Assembly (NCBI GenBank): GCA_009767595.1
Contig: VSDK01007059.1
Coordinates: forward strand, 1 to 64,000
Reading direction: 5' to 3'
DNA from: Symbiodinium kawagutii
Taxonomy: Eukaryota > Sar > Dinophyceae > Suessiales > Symbiodiniaceae
Length of the DNA stretch: 64,000 nucleotides
Shown here: positions 44,857 through 56,734 of the stretch, piece by piece
Numbering within the stretch: the first letter of the stretch is position 1
Layout: every line of letters starts with the position of its first letter
Notes under the pieces: model-generated
The model's input: the letters and a program-made list of their open reading frames with translations, nothing else
What the model was told of the DNA's origin: nothing
The model's database searches: none
Program-made: the position numbers and the translations under genes

Positions 44857-47800
44857 GACGTGATGTTCGCCTACAGCACTGTCCCTGAAGTCGCTGCCAA
44901 ATACGAGGACGAAGTAGCTGGGGTTCCACCTGGTGGGTCCCATTCGGTCCCGTTCGGTGCCAGGCCACGGCTCCATCGCTGAAAATGTTCTTCCCACATG
45001 ACGAGCAGTCAGCGACCTTCGCCGGAGATTTGAACAGCGCGGAGGACGCACCAACTTTTTCTCTTGAGATTTCTTATAATTTTCTGATGTTTTCAAGTTT
45101 CTTCAAAGTATATACAAAAGGGCTTACAACGCAAACATCTTGAAACCAGTGACCTTCGCTAACAGGAGATCGAGTCCTTTGTGAAAGCTTATCGGCATCC
45201 CATGGTCGCAGACTTCTCCGGGGATGCTCTGGCTCCATAGGGAAGTGATTGGGATAGCGAGCAGAGCCACAAGCTATTTAGCTCTACCCGATGAGTAATG
45301 AGGAATCAGACCTCGACTCTGATAACTCTGACCCTGACGTTAACAGTTTCTGCCCGACGTCGGATTAAACGCCCCCCTTTGCCTCTCTTTGCCTTCTGAA
45401 AAGTGCCATTTCGAATGCAGCACTTCAGTGCACGATCATGCACGATCAATCTTGTAGCTGCACCATACTTCACCGTAGGGTATAACAGAAGCGAGTATAG
45501 AATATGAAGATTCGGAGCTGAGTAGGCTGCTGAAATGTGTTGACAGCAGTGCTGCGCAACCTGAGTTTTCTTGACTAAAAGCATGAAGTCAACTTACACG
45601 ATTTGAAGCTCTTGAGATTCTACATCGGCAGATGGGTGCCAAACCATTCCAAGAGGGGCATAGACCCAAGTTGACCCAACAGGGGACATTGACACGCTCA
45701 GTCACGGAAATTCTTGGTTTGTATGGCCAGAGCTTTACAGGCCAACATGGGTAAACCACACGCTTGTTCACAGAGACATCGAAACATAGAAAGCTGCACT
45801 GACTGACCCATACACTTGCACCTGCCACATGGATCTGAGGAAACAGCAGCTGACCTCTTTAGCGATGGTCGTCCAATCCTTTTCCTGTTCCGAGATAAAG
45901 ATAGCAAAGGCCAGGAGTTGTGGCCACTGAAAGTGGGTCTGCCGGCTTGATATGAAATCTCCTGAGAAAGCCCAACGAAATCGCAGGAATCATATGATTA
46001 TTTTCTGTGCAGAGTCCAAGGGGCCCCAAGCCCAGTAGTAGGCCTCCTTCCATTTCAGGAGAAGCCGCCGAAGTCGCGCTGCGCGCAGCGGCGAAGCAAA
46101 TGTCTCGAAAGATTTTGGTCGCTTTGGCTGGCTCCAGTGCCTTGGCAAGTGGCACCTGTGGACCTTGATTCTTTGGTGGCACGGTGCTGTGTGGCACCGA
46201 AAGATGGGGTTGATTTTGCATCATGTTGTGTATCCTACCTGGTACAGTTTGTCCAGGTACTGTACCATACCATGTTGTACAGGTTGACTCCACTAAGCTG
46301 GGGTATAAATGGCAAGTGAGTTTACTGTATAGGTTGCCCTCACAGGCCCTTCGAATATCTTAAGATGCCATGCATATGCCTCGAATTTCTCAATGTCACG
46401 AAGCATCCCAGGTGAACCCATGGATCAGCGGCTGATGGATTACGTCAGTGTTGATGTCGAGGAGCTTGGGATGAAGCAGCGACGGAACTTTCTCGTTGGA
46501 CAACCACCAGACTTTTTTGGACCACCCACAGCGTGATAGCAGTGACAGATAGTGACAGGGGGTCATGCCGCATGTGAGGGAGAACTTGAATACTCTCATG
46601 TGCGTCATTCGTACAGAAGAGCTACCCATGTGACATGCATGGATTCATCCGGTCGCTGTTGCATGCACCCATTCACGTCAGTGTGACTTTCCTCACTGCA
46701 CGCAGAATCATCAAATGATCCCAATGATGCGAAGAGTCTTCACGGAATCTTGAGCAATCTTGACAAAGTTTCACCAAGAGGAATGATAGGCTAATACTAA
46801 GGGGGATGGGCTAAAGGTAAGATGAGCTAAGGATAGCTGAGGGGGATGATAGGCTTGATATGCCTTGATGATAGGCTTGATGATAAGATATGGAAACGGA
46901 TGACCGATGTCCTGGGGACCATGGACCGTCTCGGGGAAGCGATTGGCCGTTCCTTGGGATGCGAGGAGCTGCCCACCGCACGTCTCGTCATCGAGCCTCA
47001 GGGCGCGATGGCCAAGTATCGCCTGGAAACGGAGGTGACGGAGGCCACGGGAACCCCGCAGAGATCTGAAGACACGGCACTGCCATGCACTGCTTAGGAC
47101 TGCTGGCATCATCCTTCACCATCTTTCGCCATCCTTCACCACCCCTGACCTTAGAACTTCATTAATTGTGGAGCAAAGTTTGGTGGNNNNNNNNNNNNNN
47201 NNNNNNNNNNNNNNNNNNNNNNNNNNNNNNNNNNNNNNNNNNNNNNNNNNNNNNNNNNNNNNNNNNNNNNNNNNNNNNNNNNNNNNNNNNNNNNNNNNNN
47301 NNNNNNNNNNNNNNNNNNNNNNNNNNNNNNNNNNNNNNNNNNNNNNNNNNNNNNNNNNNNNNNNNNNNNNNNNNNNNNNNNNNNNNNNNNNNNNNNNNNN
47401 NNNNNNNNNNNNNNNNNNNNNNNNNNNNNNNNNNNNNNNNNNNNNNNNNNNNNNNNNNNNNNNNNNNNNNNNNNNNNNNNNNNNNNNNNNNNNAGGATAA
47501 TTTGGCACTTGTGCATAAGCATATTTGGACATGTTTTTATTCTTGAGCCCATAGCATGAGCCATTTTGAAAAGAGAATAGACACGCAACCTGGGATTGAT
47601 GTGGTTTAGAAGTATGAATCAGACAGGACACAAGAAACGACTTTTCATAATTTTTGTTTGGGTGTGGATGGGTCACGTGCCGGGTGCCATTCATTGCTTC
47701 AAAATGCTTTCGATGATGGTATCACTACACGTCACTATCCAATACTGTCCAATATCCATACTATCACTATCCATCAGATTTTCCCAAACTTTTCTGCTGT

Positions 47801-50300
47801 AAATCTTTACAATCAGCCCGATGGTGCCTGTTTCGCCTGAGGAGCCAGTGCCAACTAGCCAGCCAGGCCCAGCAACTTGATAGCAGAGCCTTGCAGGCTT
47901 GCCGTGAAGAACTTAACAAAAATATATCAAAACACCCCAAAAAAGTTAATGATGAACAAATTTTCTTGAGAATTTACTAGAAAGTCATGAAATAACCTTT
48001 GCTCATATTTTAATAAGAATCCGAAAGAGTTAACCAACACATCCGTAATGGGCATTTCAAGAACATCGCCCGAACACCATGCAAGTCACACCAGGTGACT
48101 GCAAGTGTGGAGCGGGATGTAGTAGGGTCAGCTGCTGTAGCCATGGCTGAAGTATCGGGTTGGCGTTGAGAAGCACAGCTGCTGCTTGTGATCCGAGGTA
48201 CATACCTTGGTTGGATCAACCTTTGAGGCGATTGTAAAGGATCCAGCAAAGGCGCGCGGTGGACCTGGCTTTCAGCTGGTTGTTCCTGGCCTTAAGCGAC
48301 CAAAATCTGCCACAGCCTACAGGATCCCAGGGCTGATGATTGCTTTCCCGAAATTCCATGCGGCATCATGCGGTGCAGTGTCACCAAATGTTGATTGATT
48401 TTATATCATCATTGAAAATACCTTTACAACAGATCAATGGATTGGGCAGTGAATCAGCGTGTGCCGATGTTCACTTGATGCTTTCATGCAAGTGCTGATT
48501 ACCAAGTATTCCGAGTATTCTTGAAAGATGTGTAAACATGATTCACACTTCATCACAACTCACATTTTTTGTTTACATACTTAAACAGGAGATTTGCTAA
48601 TCCATTTTCTGATTTGTGAATCTTCATTGTAGCCACTTCAACAGTGTGGTGGCTGAGTGGAAACTCAAGCCATTTCAAGTATTACTGATATACTTAATTT
48701 TAAATTTTAAGATCTCAATTCTGCGAATTTTAAGTATATTTTAAGAATACTTTTTAATGTCATCATGTGGTTTGATTTTTCTTAATTCCCAAGGTAACTT
48801 TTGGACTTTTACCAACCTCCCACTGACCGTCAGGATGTCCTGGTAGAGTTTTATGCACCCTGGTGCGGGCACTGCAAGAAGCTTGAGCCTGTTTATGCAT
48901 CAGTGGCACCTTGTCACAACGATGGCGAGGCAGATCTGTTGCGCTTCAAGTGAAGTTAAGAGGGTTCACATATCAATCATTTTGTGACCTCAGTGATTCA
49001 AAGAGTTTATACTAGTTAATGAGGGTAGTTGTATTGAACCAAAAATGATATAGAGAGAGATTTACATAGATTACAATGACCATACGGTTGCAAGCAAACA
49101 ATTTTCTTTTCCTAGAATGAGGGACCGTGTTGTTGATGTGGTGACTTTTCAGTACTGCAACGGTCTTTGCCGTTTGCATTGTTACATTGGTGCTGGGCAA
49201 CCACTTTGTCATCTTTATCTAAAGGTATTGAAATGCTATCTATGAGGATCTTGGATGAAACTATATGGCCTATTACCCACTGCTTGGCTGGTAGACAAGA
49301 AATTACTTTGAAGGTGGTACACTGACCAGCTCCGATCCAAGGCTAAGAAATTGGAACATGTGCCATCGATAGTGCCGCTTGGAGAAACTAGCCATCTCCA
49401 TGTCTGCCAAATGCGTGATATCTATAAACTGAGTGGGCACACTTGGCGCGCTGGTACTGTTTGACTCCTTGTCCTGATGGCCAACTTATTATGGCGCTTT
49501 GCAACTGAACAAGCTGCCTCAGGATTGCCAAGATTGACGCAACGGCCAATGATGTCGATGGCGTCGACATTGAGGGCTTTCCAACCATCAAGTTCTGGCG
49601 AGCGGACAACAAGGACTGACTGGGCAGTTTTATTCAGCAGCTCCAATTTGAGTCAAGTGTTCAAAGCATCATTCATGACTCCATGACAGTTCCATTCACC
49701 ACGTACCTCGAATGAACGCTAATGGACTAATTGCAAGAAGCAGGCACCATATGGTTTCTTGGAGTCACACCTTGGAGTCAACAGAGAAAGCATGGGAAAG
49801 CACGACTCGCCAACTGCCCTCTTCAACGCAGCAGCCCATGCGGATCCCTGTGGTGATGAAGTCAAAGCCCTTCTAGGAAATTTTGCTAAGTTGATCAGCA
49901 AATTTGAATAGGAGGAACCACTTGACTATGATGGGGACAGGGATGTCGTGCCTCAGCTGCATAGATATTTTGTTCAAAATCGGTTTTCACCAACTTCACT
50001 CTCGCTGCTTTGCCTGCACAAATGTATCAGCTAAAGGGCTTCTAATCTTTCCTTGAACAGCAACTAGCTTGCACCAATGCGGTACCAGCTTCGAAGCAGG
50101 AAGACATAATGCAAGCCCGCAAGAGACTTCCACTTGCTGCAACACAGTTGGACGAGAATTGTGACAGCCATGATGCATGGCAACACAATGCAACATATTG
50201 TCATACCACACGCTTGACTCTCCTGCTTGACTGCCAGGATGCCTTCTTAGGGTGGTTAGATGACAAAGCAGCACGGCCCTTTGGGCACAGCGAGCTGTGA
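44857..50300 (+). CDS. Protein disulfide isomerase, ER-retained, single visible CGHC domain
   Basis: An ER oxidoreductase that makes and reshuffles disulfides. Exons recognised: 44857-44922 ([20 protein letters not shown], b domain), 45166-45231 ([21 protein letters not shown] donor), about 46886-47080 ([20 protein letters not shown], b' domain), a Pro-rich linker near 47821-47878 ([13 protein letters not shown]), 48198-48251 ([20 protein letters not shown] donor), 48834-about 48910 with the active site ([19 protein letters not shown]), 49523-49613 ([20 protein letters not shown]), 49912-49947 ([12 protein letters not shown], after a GA donor) and 50238-50300 ([18 protein letters not shown], stop). 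The C-terminal HSEL is an ER-retrieval signal of KDEL type. A classical PDI has a first CGHC domain before b; none was found between the channel's end and 44857, so this may be a truncated paralogue or its start may have been missed. A 307-base gap lies between b' and the linker. Confidence 0.85.
47187..47493. other. Assembly gap (307 N)
   Basis: A run of unknown bases inside the disulfide isomerase gene, between the b' exon and the linker exon. Missing coding sequence of the b' domain could be hidden here. Protein frames spanning it are meaningless. Confidence 0.99.
49745..49911 (+). CDS. Open segment between two disulfide isomerase exons
   Basis: After GAAGCAG the frame reads [20 protein letters not shown] and continues to [12 protein letters not shown], then the TAG whose AG is the predicted acceptor of the next PDI exon. 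Same frame, 55 codons with protein-like composition. It could be an alternative last exon lacking the ER-retrieval signal, or chance. Confidence 0.3.
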
Positions 50301-51769
50301 GTAAAATCCGGATCGCTGCTGGGCTTCCGACATTTCTGTAGGGGGTTGTTAGCATGGCCTGTCATGTGAATCATCCACCATCATCCGCCTAACTTTTGTA
50401 CCAGTCTGAGTCATAGTTCATGGAGGGCCGAGTTTGGCACGGCAGAAGGGCAGGTGGTCAGCTGTAGAATGTGGGGATATCATGCTGAGTAAAGTTCATT
50501 CGGCAGGACAAAGGCACCTTTCATTCATGTAGCCTGAGCTACCTTGGGTTGCATATTTGATTAAATAAAATTACTAATATACTTTAGTAAGCTTAGTCCT
50601 GGGGCAACGATGGTCCTGGGACCATTCAATGATGTTCGCGTTTCATCACTTTTCTCCAGGGGCCCTGATCCCTGCCCTGCAACTCTGCCGATTTTGTTCT
50701 GTCCACCTCCTCTCAAGGCAGTGTGCTTGATTGATTTGTGCCACGCCCATGTTCGAAAAAGATTCGCTGCATGCCCCATCTCCAGCTCCCTAAGCTTCAT
50801 TATCTTTTTTTCATCTTGGATCTTTTTTTTTGCACATGTCTTTTCCGTTCTTTCACTCTTTCCTTCTTTCCCCCTCCCTCTCACGTCTCTCACCTGACTT
50901 TTCCTCAACAACCTCACTTTCCCAAGCTTGTCCAAAGAAGAAACCTGGCAGTACCAAAGTCAATCAGAGGCAGATTGCAGACATTCCAATTTATAGAAGG
51001 ACTAGTGGATTTCCACGCTGCTGTGTCTCATGCAGAAATGATTCAGTAATGCCAATTCTGAGAGTGGCTCTGAGTTGCAAAAGCGGAATGGCGATCTCCG
51101 CACTCTGAAAGCCTTTCATGTTTCAACTCGCAGGGTGGCAAAACTTGACAACGTGGATCATTCGCGCGTGGATCATTCGCGCTCGTATGGGTGAGTGTGC
51201 TTGCGTGAAGACGCGGTCTTGCCATGTGACAGTTTTTTGAGCAAAGTGCACGGTTCTGTTCTGTCAAGTCTTTGCAATTGTTTGTCAATGGGCTCTTATT
51301 GGGTACCCGTTTTGACGGACAGCCGACTATTAAAGTGATTGAACCTCGCCTATCCGCTCGAACTCATTGCGCTGAAACTTAATGTTACGGCATTGAAATG
51401 CCCGCAGACATTCCAAGTCAATGCATCGTCATTCTCTTTTTCTCTGCGATCGCTGCTCTTCCTCTAGGCTTTTCTGGGACTTTCTCCATCTGTGCTAAGT
51501 TCAAATCACTGAGACTTGCCCCGTCTCTAGTGCGATTTTATTCAGCAGCATTGCTACGTGATCTTTTTTTCCTATTGGTCTTCGTCGCTTTCTCTTCCGC
51601 TCTTGGCTGCTGCCTTGCTTAGATCAGACTGTCGTTGATTGAAACTTCTCCTGAAGCACGTTTTTTCAAAATGGTGTTGTGACTACAGTGTTTATTTGCA
51701 CCTGCCAAGTCTACAAAGTATGTACCTAGGCTCTTAGACTAGGGATGACTAGGGTCTTGACAGGAAGAC
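50301..51769. other. Stretch with only weak candidate exons
   Basis: The region near 50925-50995 (ACPKKKPGSTKVNQRQIADI) could be an exon of the gene that follows. A T/C-rich tract at 50800-50900 precedes it. Nothing else is recognisable. Confidence 0.35.
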
Positions 51770-53231
51770 TTGCCCATTGTTTTCGCGATAGTTTCTGGAA
51801 CCAGGGGTCTGGTCGGCCGCGCTCGTAGGCTCAAGTCAGAAAGACGTGTGCCTCGTGGCCGCGTGAGCCTTGTAGCCGCATGCTGTCATCGCAAATGCTG
51901 TGCGGGCTGCCTCCGAAGCAAAGCTGCCACAAAGAAGAAACCATGGACAGAGGCCTACTCTGCACAAGCAAAACGGAGATGGCTGCTGTCACTTGCCAAG
52001 ATCACCCAAGATCGAGTTTCCCATCCCTTAGTTGTTTGCGTCTGAAGTTCGGCTCCCTTCCATTGTCATATTAGTTCATATTAGTTCTAAACAGGGTAAC
52101 ATGATGTAACATGATGTAACATGATGTAACATGAAACGTTCTCTAGGATTCCCCCAAGAAGGTGCAGACCTATGAAGGTAGAGTATGTTAGTGCAACCCC
52201 TCCAGCCTATTTCAACCAGAACATGTTGGCCAAGGGAACGTAGGAATATTTTGTAGGAGAAATCAATGCTCGCCATGATAATGACGTTTCGACAAGAACT
52301 GGCGCACAAACGCTGTGCCAGTCAAACATGCTCAGACTTGATGCTTTTTAGCGTTTGCAGGGCAGAGCTTGGCACCCAAGGCAAGACGTCCAGCAACACA
52401 TGGGGGTCCAGATTCCAACAAGATCGGAGATGTGCAAAGCAGCCTTCAACCCGATGAAATCTCTCTGGACGACGCTGATCCGCCTGTTGCCCAGACTTCG
52501 TCTCCAGTGGACGGTTTGCAATTTGCCATGATGGATGTGGGAAATGTGGATCAGCACAGATGGCATCTGATCTCAAGGCTGTGGCACTCCTTTGACTCGT
52601 GGACTGAAAATGAGGTTGGTGGACATGCATTGCCACCAAATCGCTGGAGTCATCATGTTTGGAATGGAAGGATTGAGGCTTTCAGATCTTTGGTCGAGGA
52701 GCATCAGGAATCGTTCAAGGACTTCATTCTGAGATGCAGGCAGCCCTCGCCACGACGCACTCGAAGAAGTTGACCTCAGCACTTGAAGCTTCAAGAGAGA
52801 TGCCGGGAGATATCTTCGATATCCAGCGATGACACGCACAGTTTTTGTCAGTTATGGTCATACCATGTCGAACACAATGGCACTATGTGCGCCTGCTAAG
52901 ATTGTACCGGAATGATCACACATGCTATCTGAAAGCCGTGCTTGATTTGCTTCGAACATCTTCTGTAAGCGCATTTAAACACTATCGGACTATATAAACC
53001 ATTCGCAGGGCGACTATAGATGCCAGTGCTCTGTTTCTTTGAATCTCAGAGACCGTTTTTCGCACAGCCTCGAGAAATCTCGAGGAAGTGCCTTTCTTCA
53101 AAATTTCCCACCTTGATCTGCAGGAACTTGAGGGGAAGCCACGTTGCTTGTTGCTCTCGTTGCTTTTCCACCCCCCTCGGATTCCAATGGAGGAACTGCT
53201 GAATCCAAATGCTAGCCACTCATTCTTTGCG
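51770..53231 (+). CDS. Unidentified multi-exon gene
   Basis: Exons supported by frame and phase: about 51900-52032 (basic, KKKPWTEAYSAQAKRRWLLS), 52147-52177 (DSPKKVQTYE), 52361-52735 (acidic then Trp-rich, WHLISRLWHSFDSWTENEVG) and 52852-52964 (WHYVRLLRLYRNDHTCYLKA). The joins 52177-52361 and 52735-52852 keep phase 1; the latter uses a GC donor (GAT|GCAGGC). A next exon may start at 53124 (ELEGKPRCLLLSLLFHPPRI). The 5' end and the stop are not known. No domain is recognised; a Lys-rich first part and an alpha-helical, Trp/Leu-rich second part are all that can be said. It follows the disulfide isomerase gene on the same strand. Confidence 0.55.
52095..52137. repeat. AACATGATGT tandem repeat
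   Basis: Four copies of a 10-bp unit in the intron before the 52147 exon. Related to the unit at 21313-21371. Confidence 0.85.
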
Positions 53232-53397
53232 AGAGGGCGGACAAAAAAGGAAGTGTCTCTGCACCACTGGGAAAGACATGGAAAGACTGTAAGAGTATGC
53301 AAGAGTCTATAATCAGTGAAAAAGTGATCAATGATTTCACCGGCGAATTCTTAGATAATGAAAGCACATGGAAGCATTACAGACTCATCGCATGATC

Positions 53398-53655
53398 TCA
53401 GGAATCTTGAAATCTCTCGAGGGAGCTGCCGCTGACAGGTCCTGCCATGGCGAGGCCCATTCCAGAGGAGAGGGCCATGGTGAGTCCAGACATGTCCAGA
53501 CATAGCGATGCAGATGGTCCTTCTCTCGTAGTCAGCGAAACTCCATGCAGCACCCACAAGCGCCTGTGAGGAAACTGAGCCTGAGGCGGGACCTGCGCTG
53601 TTCCATTGCTGTAGCCAGAGGATGTTACGAGTTTGAATTTACAGCATGCATTCAT
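53398..53655 (-). CDS. Candidate minus-strand ORF
   Basis: An 85-codon frame with a Gly/Ala/Met-rich hydrophobic end (GLTMALSSGMGLAMAGPVSG). The other minus frame over the same bases is also partly open. All other host-like genes here are on the plus strand, which counts against it. Confidence 0.2.
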   Translation of the reverse strand: MNACCKFKLVTSSGYSNGTAQVPPQAQFPHRRLWVLHGVSLTTREGPSASLCLDMSGLTMALSSGMGLAMAGPVSGSSLERFQDS

Positions 53656-53927
53656 TGTTCATTCATCCATATGAGCTATATATAAATGCATCTAAATGAT
53701 ATCCATATAATTCCATAAACATGCTCTATCATTCTCTTCGCTCAAACAATCAAAATTCACCCTGCTTGGTTTAGCTGAGAAATGCGGAGAATGCATTTAG
53801 GGAAGTTTGTCATTGAAGCATCGGCAAATGCGGGACCATTTGTGAAGACACTGGGCCAGTCCAAAGCATGTGTAGTCATCCGTAGGGGACGGACCAATAT
53901 TCACGGTGCCAACGGTATAGTTTACAT

Positions 53928-54008
53928 CATCATATCATATCATATCATATCATCTCATCTCATATCATATCATATCATATCATATCATATCATATCATAT
54001 CATATCAT
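53928..54008. repeat. ATATC pentanucleotide microsatellite
   Basis: (CATAT)n of about 80 bp with a few CATCT units in the middle. Confidence 0.95.
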
Positions 54009-54030
54009 CATTCGCTGGCCCATTCAAGAA

Positions 54031-54153
54031 CTGGATGGTTCATGTTTTGCTCTCATCCGGCCGGGTAATAAATATTTCACCAAAAAGACATTGGAAGTCT
54101 TACTTCGCTGTTTGCCGCCTGATTATGTTGAAGACATTCCCGTTTATAGATGT
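54031..54153 (+). CDS. Candidate exon
   Basis: The frame ELDGSCFALIRPGNKYFTKK, then LEVLLRCLPPDYVEDIPVYR, is open and protein-like; an alternative frame is open too. It follows the ATATC microsatellite. Not recognised. Confidence 0.25.
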
Positions 54154-54913
54154 TGATGGTATTGTATTTAATGTAATTATACTATGTGTTTTTCCAATAT
54201 CATATTCAATCTAGATCCAGCAGCTGCATTGAGTACAAGTCGTTCCTTTCGGCGTTCAGTCGCTTTTCGCATTGCCTCATTTTAATCAAGCCATCAACCA
54301 TCCTACACGAGGTGTTGGGTCTTAAGAAAACAGCAGAACGCACAGATGATCAAGGTCAGAAATCCGTTGGGAAACCCTGGTATGGAAAATTGCAACATAA
54401 ACTCGTTGCCGCAAAGGGAAACCATTTGTCGTCCCAGACAACAGTTTGATCTGGCCGACGCCCCGCTCCATGCACCCAATCTTCTTGGGCGAGCTGTTTG
54501 TTTTGAATATTTGTGACAGAACACGTTCGAGATCGTTCGAGTATCATGTGGACATCTTGTAGTGGTTGAACGAGATGCCGTTGACACAGGGCATTCCATG
54601 CATCCAGTTTTGAAGCCTGATCCAGACGAGCAAGGAAGATCGTAGAGCGCTGGGATATAGGCTCCAGGTCCTGACTGTTATGAACCGTGACTTTCCACTA
54701 GATTCCCAATGTGAGCCAAGATGCTAGGTGTAAGCTTTGTTTGATCCAGCAATTGCTACAAGATGGTAAAAGTAAGTGTGTCCAAGTGTGAAATCAACTT
54801 AGCCTGAAAATCGCAAGCCTGAGATGCTCCTCAGTCTGAAAGATGGACAGACTCCCCTTCAGGAATATATCTAAGATACTCATCTTCCTATTTAGTTTGA
54901 AGCAAATCCCAGG

Positions 54914-55028
54914 TATGCGGTACACTGCATGTTTCTCGCCTGGGGTCTATTCTCATGGCTCTCTGGCACCCTCTACCTGGCAGGATTTGACGACCTGCCA
55001 GTTCTGTGGCATGCACAATGCAGAAGCC
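54914..55028 (+). CDS. Candidate exon with a membrane-like segment
   Basis: After ATCCCAG the frame reads YAVHCMFLAWGLFSWLSGTL, then YLAGFDDLPVLWHAQ, before a stop. One transmembrane helix is likely if real. No neighbouring exon was matched. Confidence 0.3.
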
Positions 55029-55099
55029 ACTGAGGAGTCATTTTGTGATGCATCGTTTGCAAACAGTTGATGGCGGCTCTTCAACCGTTTTGTTTTCCG

Positions 55100-56290
55100 G
55101 GATGACTTGGGAATTCGTGGATCAAGCTTTACAGGGCAGTACTTCTGCAATACGCTCTGAATCCGTTATTGACTTTAATATACTTTGACCATGAAGATTT
55201 CATCAGTTTCTTAATGTAAGTTGGTCTTGCCGCTAGGAGGCGATGGATGTGCACTACTGGCGTGAGTTCGGGGACCTCAGCCATCCTCAACGAAGACCTA
55301 AGTTGTGACTGTTCAGGGTGGAGGCACTCGAGGATGCGAGGCAATATAAGATTCATTGAGATTCCCCCCCAGATTTCCTGAACCCTGCACAAGTCGTTGG
55401 CACATGCAACCCATTTCAAGCTATCAGGATGCATTGAGGTACAGTGTTTGACACCTAAGGTGCCCAATGCTGACGCAATGCCAGTACTGCACCTTGGTGA
55501 AGCAATAGTACATCGTATAGGTATACATAATAGTGCATAAGGTCCCAGGGCCAGTCTACGTATTTCAGATGTAATTGCAATCATTAACCCATGTACAGTT
55601 CAGGGCTGTTTGTGGACCCACATTTTGGCATTCTTTTTGCAAGTGCGTTCATCAAGCCCAGGCAAGCAAGTCATCGAGATCGCCACACTGGTCCGGATCC
55701 TGGTCCTCGTAGGTCCCTGCAGGTCCCTGTCACAAACATGTCAGCGGCAATAGCTGTTGATAGGTACTAGATACATTTAGATACTATTGAATAAGTAGCA
55801 AGAAGCAGGTGTTTGTTTGTCATGAGGTCAATGGTGGCACAGAGCCGGCTTTGATACTGCTACTACATATTACTACATGATCTATCTGCTGTTGCCATCT
55901 AGAAGCTACTATAGTACTGCCTCTGCTACATCAACCGCAGCAGCAACAACTACTAGCCCTACGTGTTGTTGCCACATGGGGCCCCTCTCTACTTGCAACT
56001 TCTTACTGACACCCGTGTGTTGCTCTCTGTCTATTATCCTTACAGCAATTATTTCTGCGATTCGCTGGATTCTCTGTTGCAATCTGACGATATTGACGTG
56101 ATCGGATCAATCCCAATTGATCAATGAAGCAGGATACATTTTTTAATGAAATTACGTTTCTTTGATCTTAGCTGCATTTATTCCACGTGCTTGCATTCAC
56201 CCAGGCCTCAATATGAGCATTAATCTATGCCTTAATATGCCTACAATGTGCCTATAATATGCATTATTTGTTTGTCTACTTGCTGTCTGT
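55100..56290. other. No recognisable gene
   Basis: Short frames only, including a minus-strand frame 55584-55129 (151 codons) whose composition is not convincing. A TACTACTAC-rich stretch lies near 55860-55960. Confidence 0.4.
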
Positions 56291-56298
56291 TTGTGCAG

Positions 56299-56734
56299 AG
56301 TCCATCCTGAACAGCTGGGGCAGGCCGCGCATTGGCGAGACGAGTGCGAGGGGCCGGGTGCTGCTCAAGCTGCCCAGGAGCTGCCAAGTGCAGGTTACGC
56401 ATTTTGTGTTTTTTCATCTCAGTATGTAGATCTTTGCAAGATGAAATATCTGTATCTATGTCAAAAAAGGGTGCAATATTTCTTTTGTTTCTGTTTCTAT
56501 GTTATATTTATATTTATATATATATATATCTGTGATTATATATCCATTTTTCCTATGACATCTTTGCCATCTTTGCCCGCTCCGACACTAAACCCTGCGC
56601 CTCTGCGGTGTCTTCACCTGCAGGACTTGAACCCCTACCAGTGCCCACTCTGCAAGGCGGAAGTTGGCGCAGGCCCCAGGAAGAACGACAGCAACAACTT
56701 CACCGGGGAACTTGTCAGAGATCGTGAGCCATGA
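56299..56734 (+). CDS. Last exons of a gene ending in a CxxC zinc-binding-like motif
   Basis: Exon 56299-56393 (ESILNSWGRPRIGETSARGR, then VLLKLPRSCQVQ) ends at a GT donor. The next exon, 56624-56734, starts after CCTGCAG in phase 0 and encodes DLNPYQCPLCKAEVG, then a polar tail and TGA. The CPLC pair resembles half of a zinc ribbon or RING-type finger; the second half is not seen, so it may lie upstream or the pair may act in a dimer. Upstream exons were not identified. The intron contains an AT-rich (TATATA)n run. Confidence 0.5.

Noticed and set aside
47116..47694. ORFs running through the N gap
   Set aside because: They contain about 100 unknown codons and have no sequence support.
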